Shown: positions 17,882-26,830 of the stretch, piece after piece | Layout of the letters: each line of letters begins with the position of its first letter | Numbering within the stretch: position 1 is the stretch's first letter | Source: Actinomycetota bacterium | GTDB taxonomy: Bacteria > Actinomycetota > Actinomycetes > Nanopelagicales > Nanopelagicaceae | DNA: 36,119 nt | Assembly (NCBI GenBank): GCA_009698445.1 | Contig: WLQG01000009.1 | Coordinates: forward strand, 1 to 36,119 | Reading direction: 5' to 3' | The notes under the pieces: generated by a model | What the model saw: only the letters and a program-made list of their open reading frames with translations | What the model was told of the DNA's origin: nothing | Database searches by the model: none | Program-made: the position numbers and the translations under genes

Positions 17882-18573
17882 TGAAAAAATATTGCCTTCT
17901 GTGGGATATCGATGGAACATTACTCGAAACACACGGTGCTGGCGTACTCCCACTCGAAAATGCAATTGAACGAGAGTTTGGTGTAAGTGTAAAATTAGAG
18001 CGGGGAGAATACAGCGGCTATACTGATTTTGAAATCATTTCTGCGCTGACCATGACAAGTCTTGATGATAGTTCTTATCTACTAAAGTATGAATCTGCAC
18101 TAACAAGCTATGCCACCGCACTCGAAATCGCACTTTCCAAATCCAGAGCAACTGCACTTGGAAATATTCGAGAGGTCTTAATGGGTCTAAAGTCTCTCGG
18201 TAAGTGGGAGTCATACATCGGCACCGGGAATTATGAGGGTGCTGCAACTCATAAGCTCAAAAGCGCCGGGTTAATTGAATTTTTCCCTCAAAATCACTTA
18301 TTCGGTGCAACAAGTTCGAGAATGAAGAGGCCTGAGATTATTCGCTTTGCGCGCACTGCACTTGCAAATGATTTTGAGCCAATTGTGATTGGGGATGCAC
18401 CTGCCGACATACATGCAGCAAAATTGAATAATTTGAAGGTCATAGCAACCCCCACTGGTCACCACTCATACGAAGAATTAAATAGCTTAGTTCCTGGAAT
18501 GGTCTTAAGCACAAGTTGGTCACTTCAAGACTTACTTGAGAAACTGACTATGGTGCGATCTAACGATGATTAA
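17878..18573 (+). CDS. HAD-superfamily hydrolase (phosphatase-like)
   Basis: LLWDIDGTLLETHGAG (DxDGT) and IVIGDAPADIHAAKLNNLKVIATPTG. Confidence 0.88.
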   Translation: MMKKYCLLWDIDGTLLETHGAGVLPLENAIEREFGVSVKLERGEYSGYTDFEIISALTMTSLDDSSYLLKYESALTSYATALEIALSKSRATALGNIREVLMGLKSLGKWESYIGTGNYEGAATHKLKSAGLIEFFPQNHLFGATSSRMKRPEIIRFARTALANDFEPIVIGDAPADIHAAKLNNLKVIATPTGHHSYEELNSLVPGMVLSTSWSLQDLLEKLTMVRSNDD

Positions 18574-20140
18574 AAAATGTTTGATCGCTTTTGCGAAAGA
18601 AATAGCAAAATACCCTCTTGCGCGGCACCTTCGTAAAGAAGTAGAAAGATACAAATGGTGGAAGGAATTTAGAAATTCAAATTCGAAAGAGCACTTAATA
18701 AACGTCCCCCTTGAACCTAGGATTCTAATTGTCACTTCAGTTGGTGAAAACTTGAATGCACTTGCTCTTGATGTAGTTTTAGCTAAAGCTTTGGAATCAC
18801 GAAATGCCAAGGTTTTTATTCTTATGTGTGATGGGGTTCTTGATGCCTGTATGAACTGCGAAATTCAAAAATTTCAATCGCTTTCTGAATTCCAAGAGGA
18901 AGGTAGCGCAAGTCTCTGTAAAGGATGCATCAGAACAGGAAAGATATTTACAGAAAGTGCAAAAATTGAAGTTCTCTATTTAAGCCGTTATGTAGATAAT
19001 TCTAAAGATGAGGTAAATATCCAGGATATTGAAAGTGCCAATGCAGGAACTTTTCGTTTCCTTGCAATCGGCAGTAAGGCAAATGCTGAATTTGAAGCGG
19101 TGCTACCAAAATTCGTTAAAGGGGCGAATAAGGCACGTAATGCAATCGAAACCTGCATCGCCCAGGAGAAAATCGACATTGTTGTTGCCCACCATGGGAT
19201 ATATGTCCCCCAAGGATCGGCAGTAAGTGCTGCACACAATTTAGGTAAAAGAGTAGTTACTTGGTCGCAATCTTATCGAAGAGGGACCTATCTATTTTCA
19301 CATGATGACACACCCCATAAAATGCAAATTGAAGAAAAATATGATTCTAAAACACTAAATGACAGTGAAAAAGATAAAGTTTTAACATACCTAAAGTCGC
19401 GGGATGCAGGTACAAATGATTGGATCCGATTTGGTATTGTAGATAACAGCACAACTGAATTACCTTTAAGTATCAAACAGGTATCAACCGCGCTTTTACT
19501 CACTAATGTGAATTGGGATGCACAAGTCCACTTTGGAGCTAGTATTTTTCTGAATATGGAAGAGTGGATGCTCGAAACAATTGATTGGTTTCAATCGCGC
19601 CCACGTTTACAACTGATTGTTCGCATTCACCCAGCGGAAATCACCGGTACGGTACCAACACGGGACCCTATGGCAGCGGCAATAAGAAGAAGATTCCCAA
19701 ATTTAGCTTCAAACATAATCATTATTCCTCCTAATTCAAATGTTTCAACTTATTCGCTTTTTCCAAAAGCGGACCTGGGCCTAATCTTCGGAACTAAAAC
19801 GGGGGTAGAGCTCACTGCATCAGGAATTCCAACAATTGTTGCAGGCGAGGCTTGGATTAAGAATAAAGGGCTGACCTTGGATCCTAAATCAAAACTAGAA
19901 TATTTCGATCTCTTATCTCATTTTGAAGCTGGGGAAATCTTCGAAGGTCCTGATATTGATGAGGCTTTAGCCTATGCCTATCACTACTTTTTTAGGAGAA
20001 TGATTCCTGTTAGTTCGATTAAGCCTATTCCCTTTTTTCCATATGCAAGACCAATTTATAATCCGAATTGGGAGAAAACCGACCCTGGATTAGTCAATAT
20101 TATTGATGGAATTATTTTTGGCCGCGAATTTGAATTCTAG
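18566..20140 (+). CDS. Capsule/surface-carbohydrate biosynthesis-like protein with two-part Cys motif
   Basis: 524-aa ORF overlapping the HAD gene; CDGVLDACMNCEIQ...SLCKGCIRTG; C-terminal LQLIVRIHPAE and GIPTIVAG consistent with a GT-B-like fold. Confidence 0.55.
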   Translation: MIKKCLIAFAKEIAKYPLARHLRKEVERYKWWKEFRNSNSKEHLINVPLEPRILIVTSVGENLNALALDVVLAKALESRNAKVFILMCDGVLDACMNCEIQKFQSLSEFQEEGSASLCKGCIRTGKIFTESAKIEVLYLSRYVDNSKDEVNIQDIESANAGTFRFLAIGSKANAEFEAVLPKFVKGANKARNAIETCIAQEKIDIVVAHHGIYVPQGSAVSAAHNLGKRVVTWSQSYRRGTYLFSHDDTPHKMQIEEKYDSKTLNDSEKDKVLTYLKSRDAGTNDWIRFGIVDNSTTELPLSIKQVSTALLLTNVNWDAQVHFGASIFLNMEEWMLETIDWFQSRPRLQLIVRIHPAEITGTVPTRDPMAAAIRRRFPNLASNIIIIPPNSNVSTYSLFPKADLGLIFGTKTGVELTASGIPTIVAGEAWIKNKGLTLDPKSKLEYFDLLSHFEAGEIFEGPDIDEALAYAYHYFFRRMIPVSSIKPIPFFPYARPIYNPNWEKTDPGLVNIIDGIIFGREFEF

Positions 20141-20166
20141 AATGATAGAACTTTCTAACCTCTGTA

Positions 20167-20811
20167 TCAATCCACTCTCACAACACCGCTTGGAGTCTTT
20201 AAGTGCACGGCAACAATTCCGTATTCGCCATCATTTGTTGACGGGTCAATGAACTCAATATCTGCGCCTTTTAATCCAGCGAGAATCTCTGTCTTAAACC
20301 ATGAGTCTGATAGCTGATCAGCGTCAGAAATCGTAATCTTCTCTATCGCAGCAACTGCTTTGCCATCTTGTGATGGATGATCAGCGGTTAACCATTGAAT
20401 AAAAAATGGAAGCTCGCGAGAATCGGCAATTTCATTTACTCCAATTTGCTTCCACTTAAGATCGCTACCATCTGGACGCGTGCGGTGACCTTCGATTGCG
20501 CTGCGTCCGAACTTCTCTTCAACCTTCGAAATATCTTCAGTTGCAAAAACCCACGTTAGCCAGCCGCCACCTTCTTGTGCTTTCTTGCTAACAGCTTTAC
20601 CCCAAGGAGTTTGCTCCGTTGCTGGGTGATCCAGTGGGCATACAACTTCGATGTATTGACCGTTTTGCAATGGCATAGTGAAATTGCGTGTACCAAAGCG
20701 TGGGTGCACGCCTCCGTCTACGAAGGTAGAGCCAAGGCGTGAACCTAGGCGTTGAACTGTGTCGGCTAGTTGATCATGGGAAGTTACATATGAGACATGG
20801 TCTAAGCGCAT
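20167..20811 (-). CDS. Glyoxalase-like/VOC domain protein
   Basis: MRLDHVSYVTSHDQLADTVQRLGSRLGSTFVDGGVHPRFGTRNFTMPLQNGQYIEVVCP matches the Glyoxalase_3-like style. Confidence 0.75.
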   Translation of the reverse strand: MRLDHVSYVTSHDQLADTVQRLGSRLGSTFVDGGVHPRFGTRNFTMPLQNGQYIEVVCPLDHPATEQTPWGKAVSKKAQEGGGWLTWVFATEDISKVEEKFGRSAIEGHRTRPDGSDLKWKQIGVNEIADSRELPFFIQWLTADHPSQDGKAVAAIEKITISDADQLSDSWFKTEILAGLKGADIEFIDPSTNDGEYGIVAVHLKTPSGVVRVD

Positions 20812-20865
20812 GGGTAAATCTAACCCTATGAAAAGGGGTGCTCATTACCATCGTGGTGTGCGTGA

Positions 20866-22377
20866 TTAGTGCGTGCAAATGAGGTTTTTGGTGGGAGATG
20901 TGCCGGTAGTTAGGTATTTATCTACGGCATCATCTGTGCAGGCAGAGCCGCGGCCATAGCCGGTGTGGCCTTCACCTTTGAGGGTAATTAAATGGCTGCC
21001 TGCGATGTAACCACTTAAACGTTTAGCCCAGGCATATGGAGTTGCTGGGTCTTGGGTTGTGCCGATAACCAAAACAGGTGTTGCTGTGTTTTTAATCTGT
21101 GCGGAGTTTTGATCAGTGTTGATTTGCGTGCGGTCAATTGCTTTGTTAAGCATGTTGCAAGTGATGCCACTGAATGCAACGTAGGGGCCGAAGACGGGTG
21201 CTGCTTTTGTGTAGGCGGCGGAGCTTGCGCGGATCTGATCATTAGATTTACTTTGTTGCCAGTCAAGACATTCGATAACTATGTTGGCATCGTTTTCATT
21301 GTTTGTGTACGTGCCATCGGCGTTGCGACCGTTGTAGGCATCGGCCAACTTTGCAAATGTTGTGCCATCACCGGTGAGCGCCTCGGTGATTGCTGTGCGC
21401 AGCAATGGCCAACCTGAAACATCGTCATAGAGGGCAGCTGCTGTGCCAGTAACGACTAGACCTTCGGTGATTTGGCGAGGGTCTGTGGATTGTTGGGATG
21501 TGATTGTCAGTGGTTGTGTGGAAACTTTGTTAAACAGATCAGTAAAAAACTGCGAGGTAGCGTTTATGGGCAGAGGACAGTTTTTATGTTTAGGGCAATC
21601 GGTAATGAAGTTTGCGAGCGCTTGATCAAATGCAACGGCTTGCACGCGCGTTTGTTCTTCAATCGAAAGCGATGGATCAACTGCGCCATCTAATACAAAG
21701 CGTCCAACGTTTTGTGGGAACTGCTGTGCGTACAACGTGCCAAGGTATGTGCCGTAAGAAAAACCTAAGTAATTTAATTGCTTATCGCCAAGGCCTTGGC
21801 GCAATAGCTCCATATCGCGCGCGGCCTCTTGCGTTGAAAAGTGGGCAAGGTTGGGCGTCTTTGCTACGCACTTATCTACAAAGCTTTGCGTATCTAGTAA
21901 CGCCTGGGCGTATTCGGCGTCGTTATCTGGCTTGGGGTCAGTGGCAAAGGATGCATCTTGCTCGGGGGCCGTAAGGCAGGAAACAGGCGTGCTATCGCCA
22001 ATGCCGCGTGGGTCAAAGCCCACGATGTCATAGCGCTCAAGGACATCAGGGTTAACGATGTATTCGGCATCTAGTGCGTACTGCACACCGCTTACTCCTG
22101 GGCCCCCTGGGTTAACAACTAGGGAACCAATGCGATTTCGTTGGTTGGGATCTCGGTATCTGACAACTGCGATATCAAATTGACCTAAAGATTCATTCGA
22201 GTAATCAATAGGAACTTTTAGTGTGGCGCATTGAAAGTGGCCGTGACATGCAGACCAGGAAAGAGTTGATACATCGTTTGGTGCATCAGGAATGCTGGCT
22301 TTGGTAGTTGAAGAACAACCAGTAAGTGCAATGGCAAGTGCGCTGATTACCGTAAGTAGTTTTCTGGCACCGCGCAT
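20866..22377 (-). CDS. Secreted alpha/beta hydrolase, tripeptidyl-aminopeptidase-like, probable lipoprotein
   Basis: Signal with lipobox ALTGCSS; LVVNPGGPGVSG, GFDPRGIGDSTPVSC, LGFSYGTYLGTLYAQQFP, TAP-like C-terminus. Confidence 0.9.
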   Translation of the reverse strand: MRGARKLLTVISALAIALTGCSSTTKASIPDAPNDVSTLSWSACHGHFQCATLKVPIDYSNESLGQFDIAVVRYRDPNQRNRIGSLVVNPGGPGVSGVQYALDAEYIVNPDVLERYDIVGFDPRGIGDSTPVSCLTAPEQDASFATDPKPDNDAEYAQALLDTQSFVDKCVAKTPNLAHFSTQEAARDMELLRQGLGDKQLNYLGFSYGTYLGTLYAQQFPQNVGRFVLDGAVDPSLSIEEQTRVQAVAFDQALANFITDCPKHKNCPLPINATSQFFTDLFNKVSTQPLTITSQQSTDPRQITEGLVVTGTAAALYDDVSGWPLLRTAITEALTGDGTTFAKLADAYNGRNADGTYTNNENDANIVIECLDWQQSKSNDQIRASSAAYTKAAPVFGPYVAFSGITCNMLNKAIDRTQINTDQNSAQIKNTATPVLVIGTTQDPATPYAWAKRLSGYIAGSHLITLKGEGHTGYGRGSACTDDAVDKYLTTGTSPTKNLICTH

Positions 22378-22452
22378 AGGTTGAGTATAGAGAAGTGCGT
22401 TGGGGATAACTCGGCAACACTGTCAGGGGACCATGCGATTGTCCCAATATGA

Positions 22453-22472
22453 ATCAAAAGCAAAGTTTTGAT
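22453..22472. repeat. Inverted repeat upstream of TA-like pair 1
   Basis: ATCAAAA-GCAAAG-TTTTGAT, exact 7-bp arms. Confidence 0.6.
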
Positions 22473-22491
22473 GAAGCTAACGCCTCCATTA

Positions 22492-22520
22492 TTGACACAT
22501 ATTTGTGTGGCGCATAAGAT
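22492..22520 (+). promoter_or_regulatory. Candidate sigma70-type promoter with palindrome in the spacer
   Basis: TTGACA (22492-22497), 17-nt spacer, TAAGAT (22515-22520); ACACA-TATT-TGTGT (22495-22508) overlaps the -35/spacer. Confidence 0.45.
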
Positions 22521-22772
22521 ATGCTCAAGAATATTAGGTTTACATCTAATGCTCGAAAACACAAAATTGGAGCGGCTCACGCAAGATTTGTTATTTTCAA
22601 TAACAACGCTCTGCGGACACCAGGAGAAAATGAGTTTGAGCATAGATTATTCTGGACAGGGTACGACGATCGAGGTCTAGAGCTTGAAATCGCTGGAGTT
22701 GAGTTTGAAGATGAGATTTTAATAATTCACGTAATGCCAACAAATTTTAGAAGGAGGGGACAACATGAGTAA
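22521..22772 (+). CDS. Putative toxin-like small protein of an RHH-associated pair
   Basis: FTSNARKHKIGAAHARFVIF...RLFWTGYDDRGLELEIAGVEFEDEILIIHVMPTNFRRR resembles a common actinobacterial protein paired with RHH/CopG genes; overlaps 22765 ORF. Confidence 0.65.
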   Translation: MLKNIRFTSNARKHKIGAAHARFVIFNNNALRTPGENEFEHRLFWTGYDDRGLELEIAGVEFEDEILIIHVMPTNFRRRGQHE

Positions 22773-23064
22773 AAAGCAAAAAATAAAATATATCTGGGGT
22801 GAAGATGTTGACCTTAATAAAACAGTCATCCTTGATAAACAAGGCAAACGCCTAACGAATGCGCGCGCAGAAAAAATATCCCGAGAAATAATAAAGCAGG
22901 CAACTGGTAGACCATCGCTCACTGGTCCAAAAAAGGTCTCTCCTGAGATAAAAGCACGGGTACCTCAAAAGTTAAAAGTGAAGTTGGAGCGAGAAGCTAA
23001 ACGACGTGGAGAAACAGCTTCTGCTCTCATTCGAGAGGCTTTGGAAAGTTATTTGTCTGCTTAA
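22765..23064 (+). CDS. CopG/ribbon-helix-helix antitoxin-like protein
   Basis: C-terminal RVPQKLKVKLEREAKRRGETASALIREALESYL is an RHH motif. Confidence 0.75.
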   Translation: MSKKQKIKYIWGEDVDLNKTVILDKQGKRLTNARAEKISREIIKQATGRPSLTGPKKVSPEIKARVPQKLKVKLEREAKRRGETASALIREALESYLSA

Positions 23065-23066
23065 AG

Positions 23067-24236
23067 TTAGCGGGCAAGGACGCACATAAGTGCTTCGATA
23101 GTAAGCAAGGGAGCTGCGTTGTGACCCAAGTTTGTGCGGGCAGCCATGATGGCGTTGATCTTATTTATTGTGGCCGCAGGCTTGTTAGCAGCGGCATATG
23201 TATTGATCTCATTTTCTAACTCTTTATTGATCAGAGCATCAGAACTGCCGGCTTGCACCATCATGACATCGCGGTAGAACGTTGCAATATCAAGTAGGGC
23301 TGCATCCAAACCGTCGCGCACCATACGTGTGCTGCGGGTCTTTTGTTCTTTTTCTAATTCTTTAATTGCTTTGCTCGCCCCACTTGCCATTCCCCGGCCC
23401 GTCGCACCTTTGCCATAAGCAAGTGATAAATCATCGATTTCTTTTTCATTGCGCTCATCAGCAGATTGATTAGCCTGCTCGGTTGCTAGATCAACCAGAG
23501 TTTGCGCAGCAGCAAAGGCAGATGAAATACCTTTTAAAGTAAGTGGCAAGGCCATGATGGTGGTGCGGGTGTTGCGCACAGATTCGTTGTTAGCTAAATA
23601 TCGCGCGCGGCCAATGTGTCCTTGGCTAACGCGGGCTGCAAAATCTGCCATCTGTGGGCTTATGCCATCGCGGCTTTGCAGCACTTGTGCAACGGCGTGA
23701 GTTGATGGAGTAACAAGTTGCAAATGACGGCAACGAGAACGAATAGTTGGCAAAACATCGTGCAGCGTTGGTGCACATAACAACCACACGGTGCGATTGC
23801 CTGGTTCTTCAATTGCTTTCAATAACGCGTTAGCGGCAGATTCAGTAAGTCTGTCGGCATCTTCCATAACAACAACGCGCCAGCCACCCATTGATGGGGC
23901 CCATGCAACGCGAGCTAATAATTCGCGAACTTCGTCAATCTTGATTGATAAACCTTCGGTACGAATGATTTCGACATCTGGGTGTGCGCCATTGGCTGCA
24001 GATTTACATTGATTGCATGTGCCACAACCATCGTTAGGACAAACAAGTGCTTGAGCGAAAGCAATGGCAGCAGATGATCGACCAGAACCTGGTGGGCCAG
24101 TGAAAACCCAGGCATGTGTCATCTGGTTGTTATTTGAAGTTTCCGGTGGTGAATCATCATTTCGTGTGGCAGCAACGGCCGCTTTAATAATCTCAACAAC
24201 GTGTTCTTGTCCAACAAGATTGTCGAAAACGCTCAC
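23067..24236 (-). CDS. holB: DNA polymerase III subunit delta'
   Basis: VFTGPPGSGRSSAAIAFAQALVC, CGTCNQC, VVVMEDADRLTESAANALLKAIEEP, TIRSRC. Confidence 0.93.
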   Translation of the reverse strand: MSVFDNLVGQEHVVEIIKAAVAATRNDDSPPETSNNNQMTHAWVFTGPPGSGRSSAAIAFAQALVCPNDGCGTCNQCKSAANGAHPDVEIIRTEGLSIKIDEVRELLARVAWAPSMGGWRVVVMEDADRLTESAANALLKAIEEPGNRTVWLLCAPTLHDVLPTIRSRCRHLQLVTPSTHAVAQVLQSRDGISPQMADFAARVSQGHIGRARYLANNESVRNTRTTIMALPLTLKGISSAFAAAQTLVDLATEQANQSADERNEKEIDDLSLAYGKGATGRGMASGASKAIKELEKEQKTRSTRMVRDGLDAALLDIATFYRDVMMVQAGSSDALINKELENEINTYAAANKPAATINKINAIMAARTNLGHNAAPLLTIEALMCVLAR

Positions 24237-26416
24237 TTCTTTGCTGACTTCCCGTTGGCTTTAGGTGCAGCTGGAGATTTCTTTTTAGGTGTTGCGCGCT
24301 TTACGGCCTTGCTTGCACCAGCTGTTGTTTTTGCAGCCGTTGTACGAACTGCTTTGCTGGCCGCGCGAATTGGGCGAAGCAATAAATTGCCTTTATCTTC
24401 GCGGGCGTTGCGCTTAAGGGCAGCGATTTCACTGACACGGGCGATGATTGCTTTGTGTGTATCTTCAATACTTTGATTGCCGTTAACAACAAAGTAGCGC
24501 TCTGGATCAAGCAGAGATAGTTGTAGGAACTCTTGGCGCACGCGTTCGTGAAAATCAAGTGGTTGTGATTCAAGGCGATCTTTACTCTTTAAGCGAGCAA
24601 GGCCGATTTCGGCAGGCAAATCAATAATAATTGTTAGCGTTGGAAATAATGATTCAGTTGCCCATCGAGAAATACGTGCAACTTCGCCAGGTTCTAGAAC
24701 TCGGCCAGCACCTTGGTATGCAATAGATGAATCAAAGTAGCGATCACTAATTACAACTTCACCGGCCGCTAGCGCTGGGCGAATAACAGAGAAGACATGG
24801 TGGGCGCGATCTGCGGCATAGAGCAGAGCTTCGGCGCGCGGGCTAATTTCTCCAGTTGAATGTGAAAGAAGAATTTTGCGAATCTCAATTCCTAAATCGC
24901 TACCGCCGGGTTCGCGAGAGAGAACAACGCTTTCGCCTTCTTGTTCAAGCCAGGCCTTAAGTAGTTTGGATTGAGTTGATTTACCAATTCCTTCGCCGCC
25001 TTCAAAGACAATAAAGATTCCCTTTGTTGGCGCACCAGTAATGCTGCCGAGTTCACCTTTAATTGCATTTGCAATATCTGACCACAATGAAACGTTAGGG
25101 CGATCTTTCATTTGGTGATAAGAAAGTGCGCCGATAAAGGCTGCGAAAACTCCGGCGATTAAAATAGTTACTGATGCGCCGTTATAACTAACTTGTGTAT
25201 TTTGGAATTTAAATGTGTGTTGACCAACTGCTGCCGCAATAAGTGGGGCAAGAGCAAGAACTGCGACTAGGACCACGCGGATCAGGCTTTGCACGAAGGC
25301 AAAGGTGCGACCGCGAACATCATCGGCGACTTCCATACCCAACATGGTGAAGCCTGTTACCCAACAGATTCCGCTAAATGCACCCAGAGCAATAACGGTA
25401 AAGACTGCTAGAACAAGGTTAGGGATTGCTGCAAGGCCAACAAGGAAAAGGCCGGCGATAGTAAGTGATGCGCCAAATAAACGGCGGCGAGAGAACTGCG
25501 CAAATACTTTAGGGCCAAAGGCGATACCAAGAGCTAAACCAGAAAAGACTGCGCCGAAGAGAACACCGTATGCAGCTTCACCGCCGCCAAGATCGCCAAC
25601 AAATGTTCGGGCTAAACCAATGACTGCGCCAGCTGCAACGAACGCCCCGACCATTCCAAGAACAAGGCCGCGAATAATTTTTGATCCGCTTACAGATTTC
25701 CAACCTTCGATAAGTGATTTTAGAATTCCAGTATCTGCGGCATGTTTAGCTGCAGCGCCTTTAGGAATTTCTTTTAAGTTAAAAATTGTGAAGGCGGCAA
25801 ATGCAAAGCTGGCCGCGTTTACATAGAGGGCAATATCAACACCTGTTGAGTTGATATTAAAAGCTGCGTTAATTGCAGAAGTGAACAGTGAAAGAAATGT
25901 GAAGAGCAGCGCAGCGATTGGGGCAGTGCCATAAGCGGCTAAGAGCGATACTTGATTGGCAGATTCTAATTTAGTGCGCGGAACCAAGTTAGGGACCGAT
26001 GCTTCTTTTGCTGGCGACCAGAAAAGAGTTACGCATTCAACAAGAATTGTTGCGGTGTAGAGCCAGAAATAATTATGGAAAAGTGGAATTGAAATATAAA
26101 GAGCTGTGCGCAAAATGTCGCAGACAACCATTAACTTGCGGCGATCTAAACGATCGGCAATTACTCCTGCTAATGGTCCAAGAAATACTGCCGGCAATAA
26201 ACGCGAGATGAAAACACCGGCAATTGCATAGTTAGCTTTTGCGTAATCTCCGCCGGAAAGTTGTTGGGCCATCGCAGTTGTTGCAAGAAGGCCCAGCCAA
26301 TCGCCAAGGGATGAGAAGACCATGGAGTTCCAGAGCTTGCGGAACGGGCGGATCGCTAGAACACCGCGGGTCTCATCCTGCGCCGGGGCAGCAGGGGTTG
26401 GGAGAGTTCTAGCCAT
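24233..26416 (-). CDS. tmk: Bifunctional MFS transporter / dTMP kinase with Lys/Ala-rich tail
   Basis: N-terminal MFS (LRKLW..., GPLAGVIADRLDRRKLMVVCDILR) fused to GIFIVFEGGEGIGKSTQSKLLKAWLEQEG...LSREPGGSDLG...DRYFDSSIAYQGAGR. Confidence 0.92.
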   Translation of the reverse strand: MARTLPTPAAPAQDETRGVLAIRPFRKLWNSMVFSSLGDWLGLLATTAMAQQLSGGDYAKANYAIAGVFISRLLPAVFLGPLAGVIADRLDRRKLMVVCDILRTALYISIPLFHNYFWLYTATILVECVTLFWSPAKEASVPNLVPRTKLESANQVSLLAAYGTAPIAALLFTFLSLFTSAINAAFNINSTGVDIALYVNAASFAFAAFTIFNLKEIPKGAAAKHAADTGILKSLIEGWKSVSGSKIIRGLVLGMVGAFVAAGAVIGLARTFVGDLGGGEAAYGVLFGAVFSGLALGIAFGPKVFAQFSRRRLFGASLTIAGLFLVGLAAIPNLVLAVFTVIALGAFSGICWVTGFTMLGMEVADDVRGRTFAFVQSLIRVVLVAVLALAPLIAAAVGQHTFKFQNTQVSYNGASVTILIAGVFAAFIGALSYHQMKDRPNVSLWSDIANAIKGELGSITGAPTKGIFIVFEGGEGIGKSTQSKLLKAWLEQEGESVVLSREPGGSDLGIEIRKILLSHSTGEISPRAEALLYAADRAHHVFSVIRPALAAGEVVISDRYFDSSIAYQGAGRVLEPGEVARISRWATESLFPTLTIIIDLPAEIGLARLKSKDRLESQPLDFHERVRQEFLQLSLLDPERYFVVNGNQSIEDTHKAIIARVSEIAALKRNAREDKGNLLLRPIRAASKAVRTTAAKTTAGASKAVKRATPKKKSPAAPKANGKSAKK

Positions 26417-26490
26417 TGGGTGAGTCTATCGGGCGTATGAACTGGGTTAGTAGAGGCAGTAAAAGCCTTATTCATGGGTATTTATTGGGT

Positions 26491-26516
26491 GTAGCACAAT
26501 CACTTGTTTGTGCTAC
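26491..26516. promoter_or_regulatory. Operator-like inverted repeat upstream of Phd/VapC-like pair
   Basis: GTAGCACAA (26491-26499), TCACTTGT, TTGTGCTAC (26508-26516); exact 9-bp arms, 8 bp before ATG 26525. Confidence 0.7.
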
Positions 26517-26524
26517 CTTGGATC

Positions 26525-26830
26525 ATGACCACTTCTAAGAAAGTTAAAGCCCAAAACGTTTCTGTTGGTGTGCGAGAACTTCGTCAATCTGCTTCACAAA
26601 TTTTAGATCAGGTCAAAGACGGTGCAGTGGTTGAAATAACTGAGCATGGTGTCCCAGTTGCACACATTGTTCCAATTACTCGCTCACTCTATGAAGAGTA
26701 TTTAGAGAATGGAAGAATTATTCCAGCACGTGATCCTGATCGAATATTCACTATGCCTACTGGCAAGATTTCAAAAGGCAAGCAGTTATCTGAGATCTTA
26801 ATTGATGAACGCAGAAGCGTTCGTTTCTGA
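26525..26830 (+). CDS. Phd/YefM-family antitoxin
   Basis: VSVGVRELRQSASQILDQVKDGAVVEITEHGVPVAHIVPI. ATG at 26525 preferred over listed TTG 26504, which lies inside the inverted repeat. Confidence 0.92.
   Translation: MTTSKKVKAQNVSVGVRELRQSASQILDQVKDGAVVEITEHGVPVAHIVPITRSLYEEYLENGRIIPARDPDRIFTMPTGKISKGKQLSEILIDERRSVRF

Noticed and set aside
1914-20140. Intact integrative element or prophage
   Set aside because: No integrase, transposase, phage structural gene or att-like duplication seen; only the tRNA position and composition suggest an island.
21612-21974. 120-aa and neighbouring plus-strand ORFs
   Set aside because: Antisense to the alpha/beta hydrolase gene.
22347-22643. 98-aa minus-strand ORF
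   Set aside because: Overlaps the toxin-like ORF and the start of the lipoprotein gene; not protein-like.
25305-25826. 173-aa plus-strand ORF
   Set aside because: Antisense to the well-supported MFS-Tmk gene; low-complexity Pro/Arg/Ala composition typical of shadow ORFs.
26504-26524. Upstream start of the Phd-like ORF
   Set aside because: It would start within the inverted repeat; the ATG at 26525 fits Phd/YefM N-termini better.
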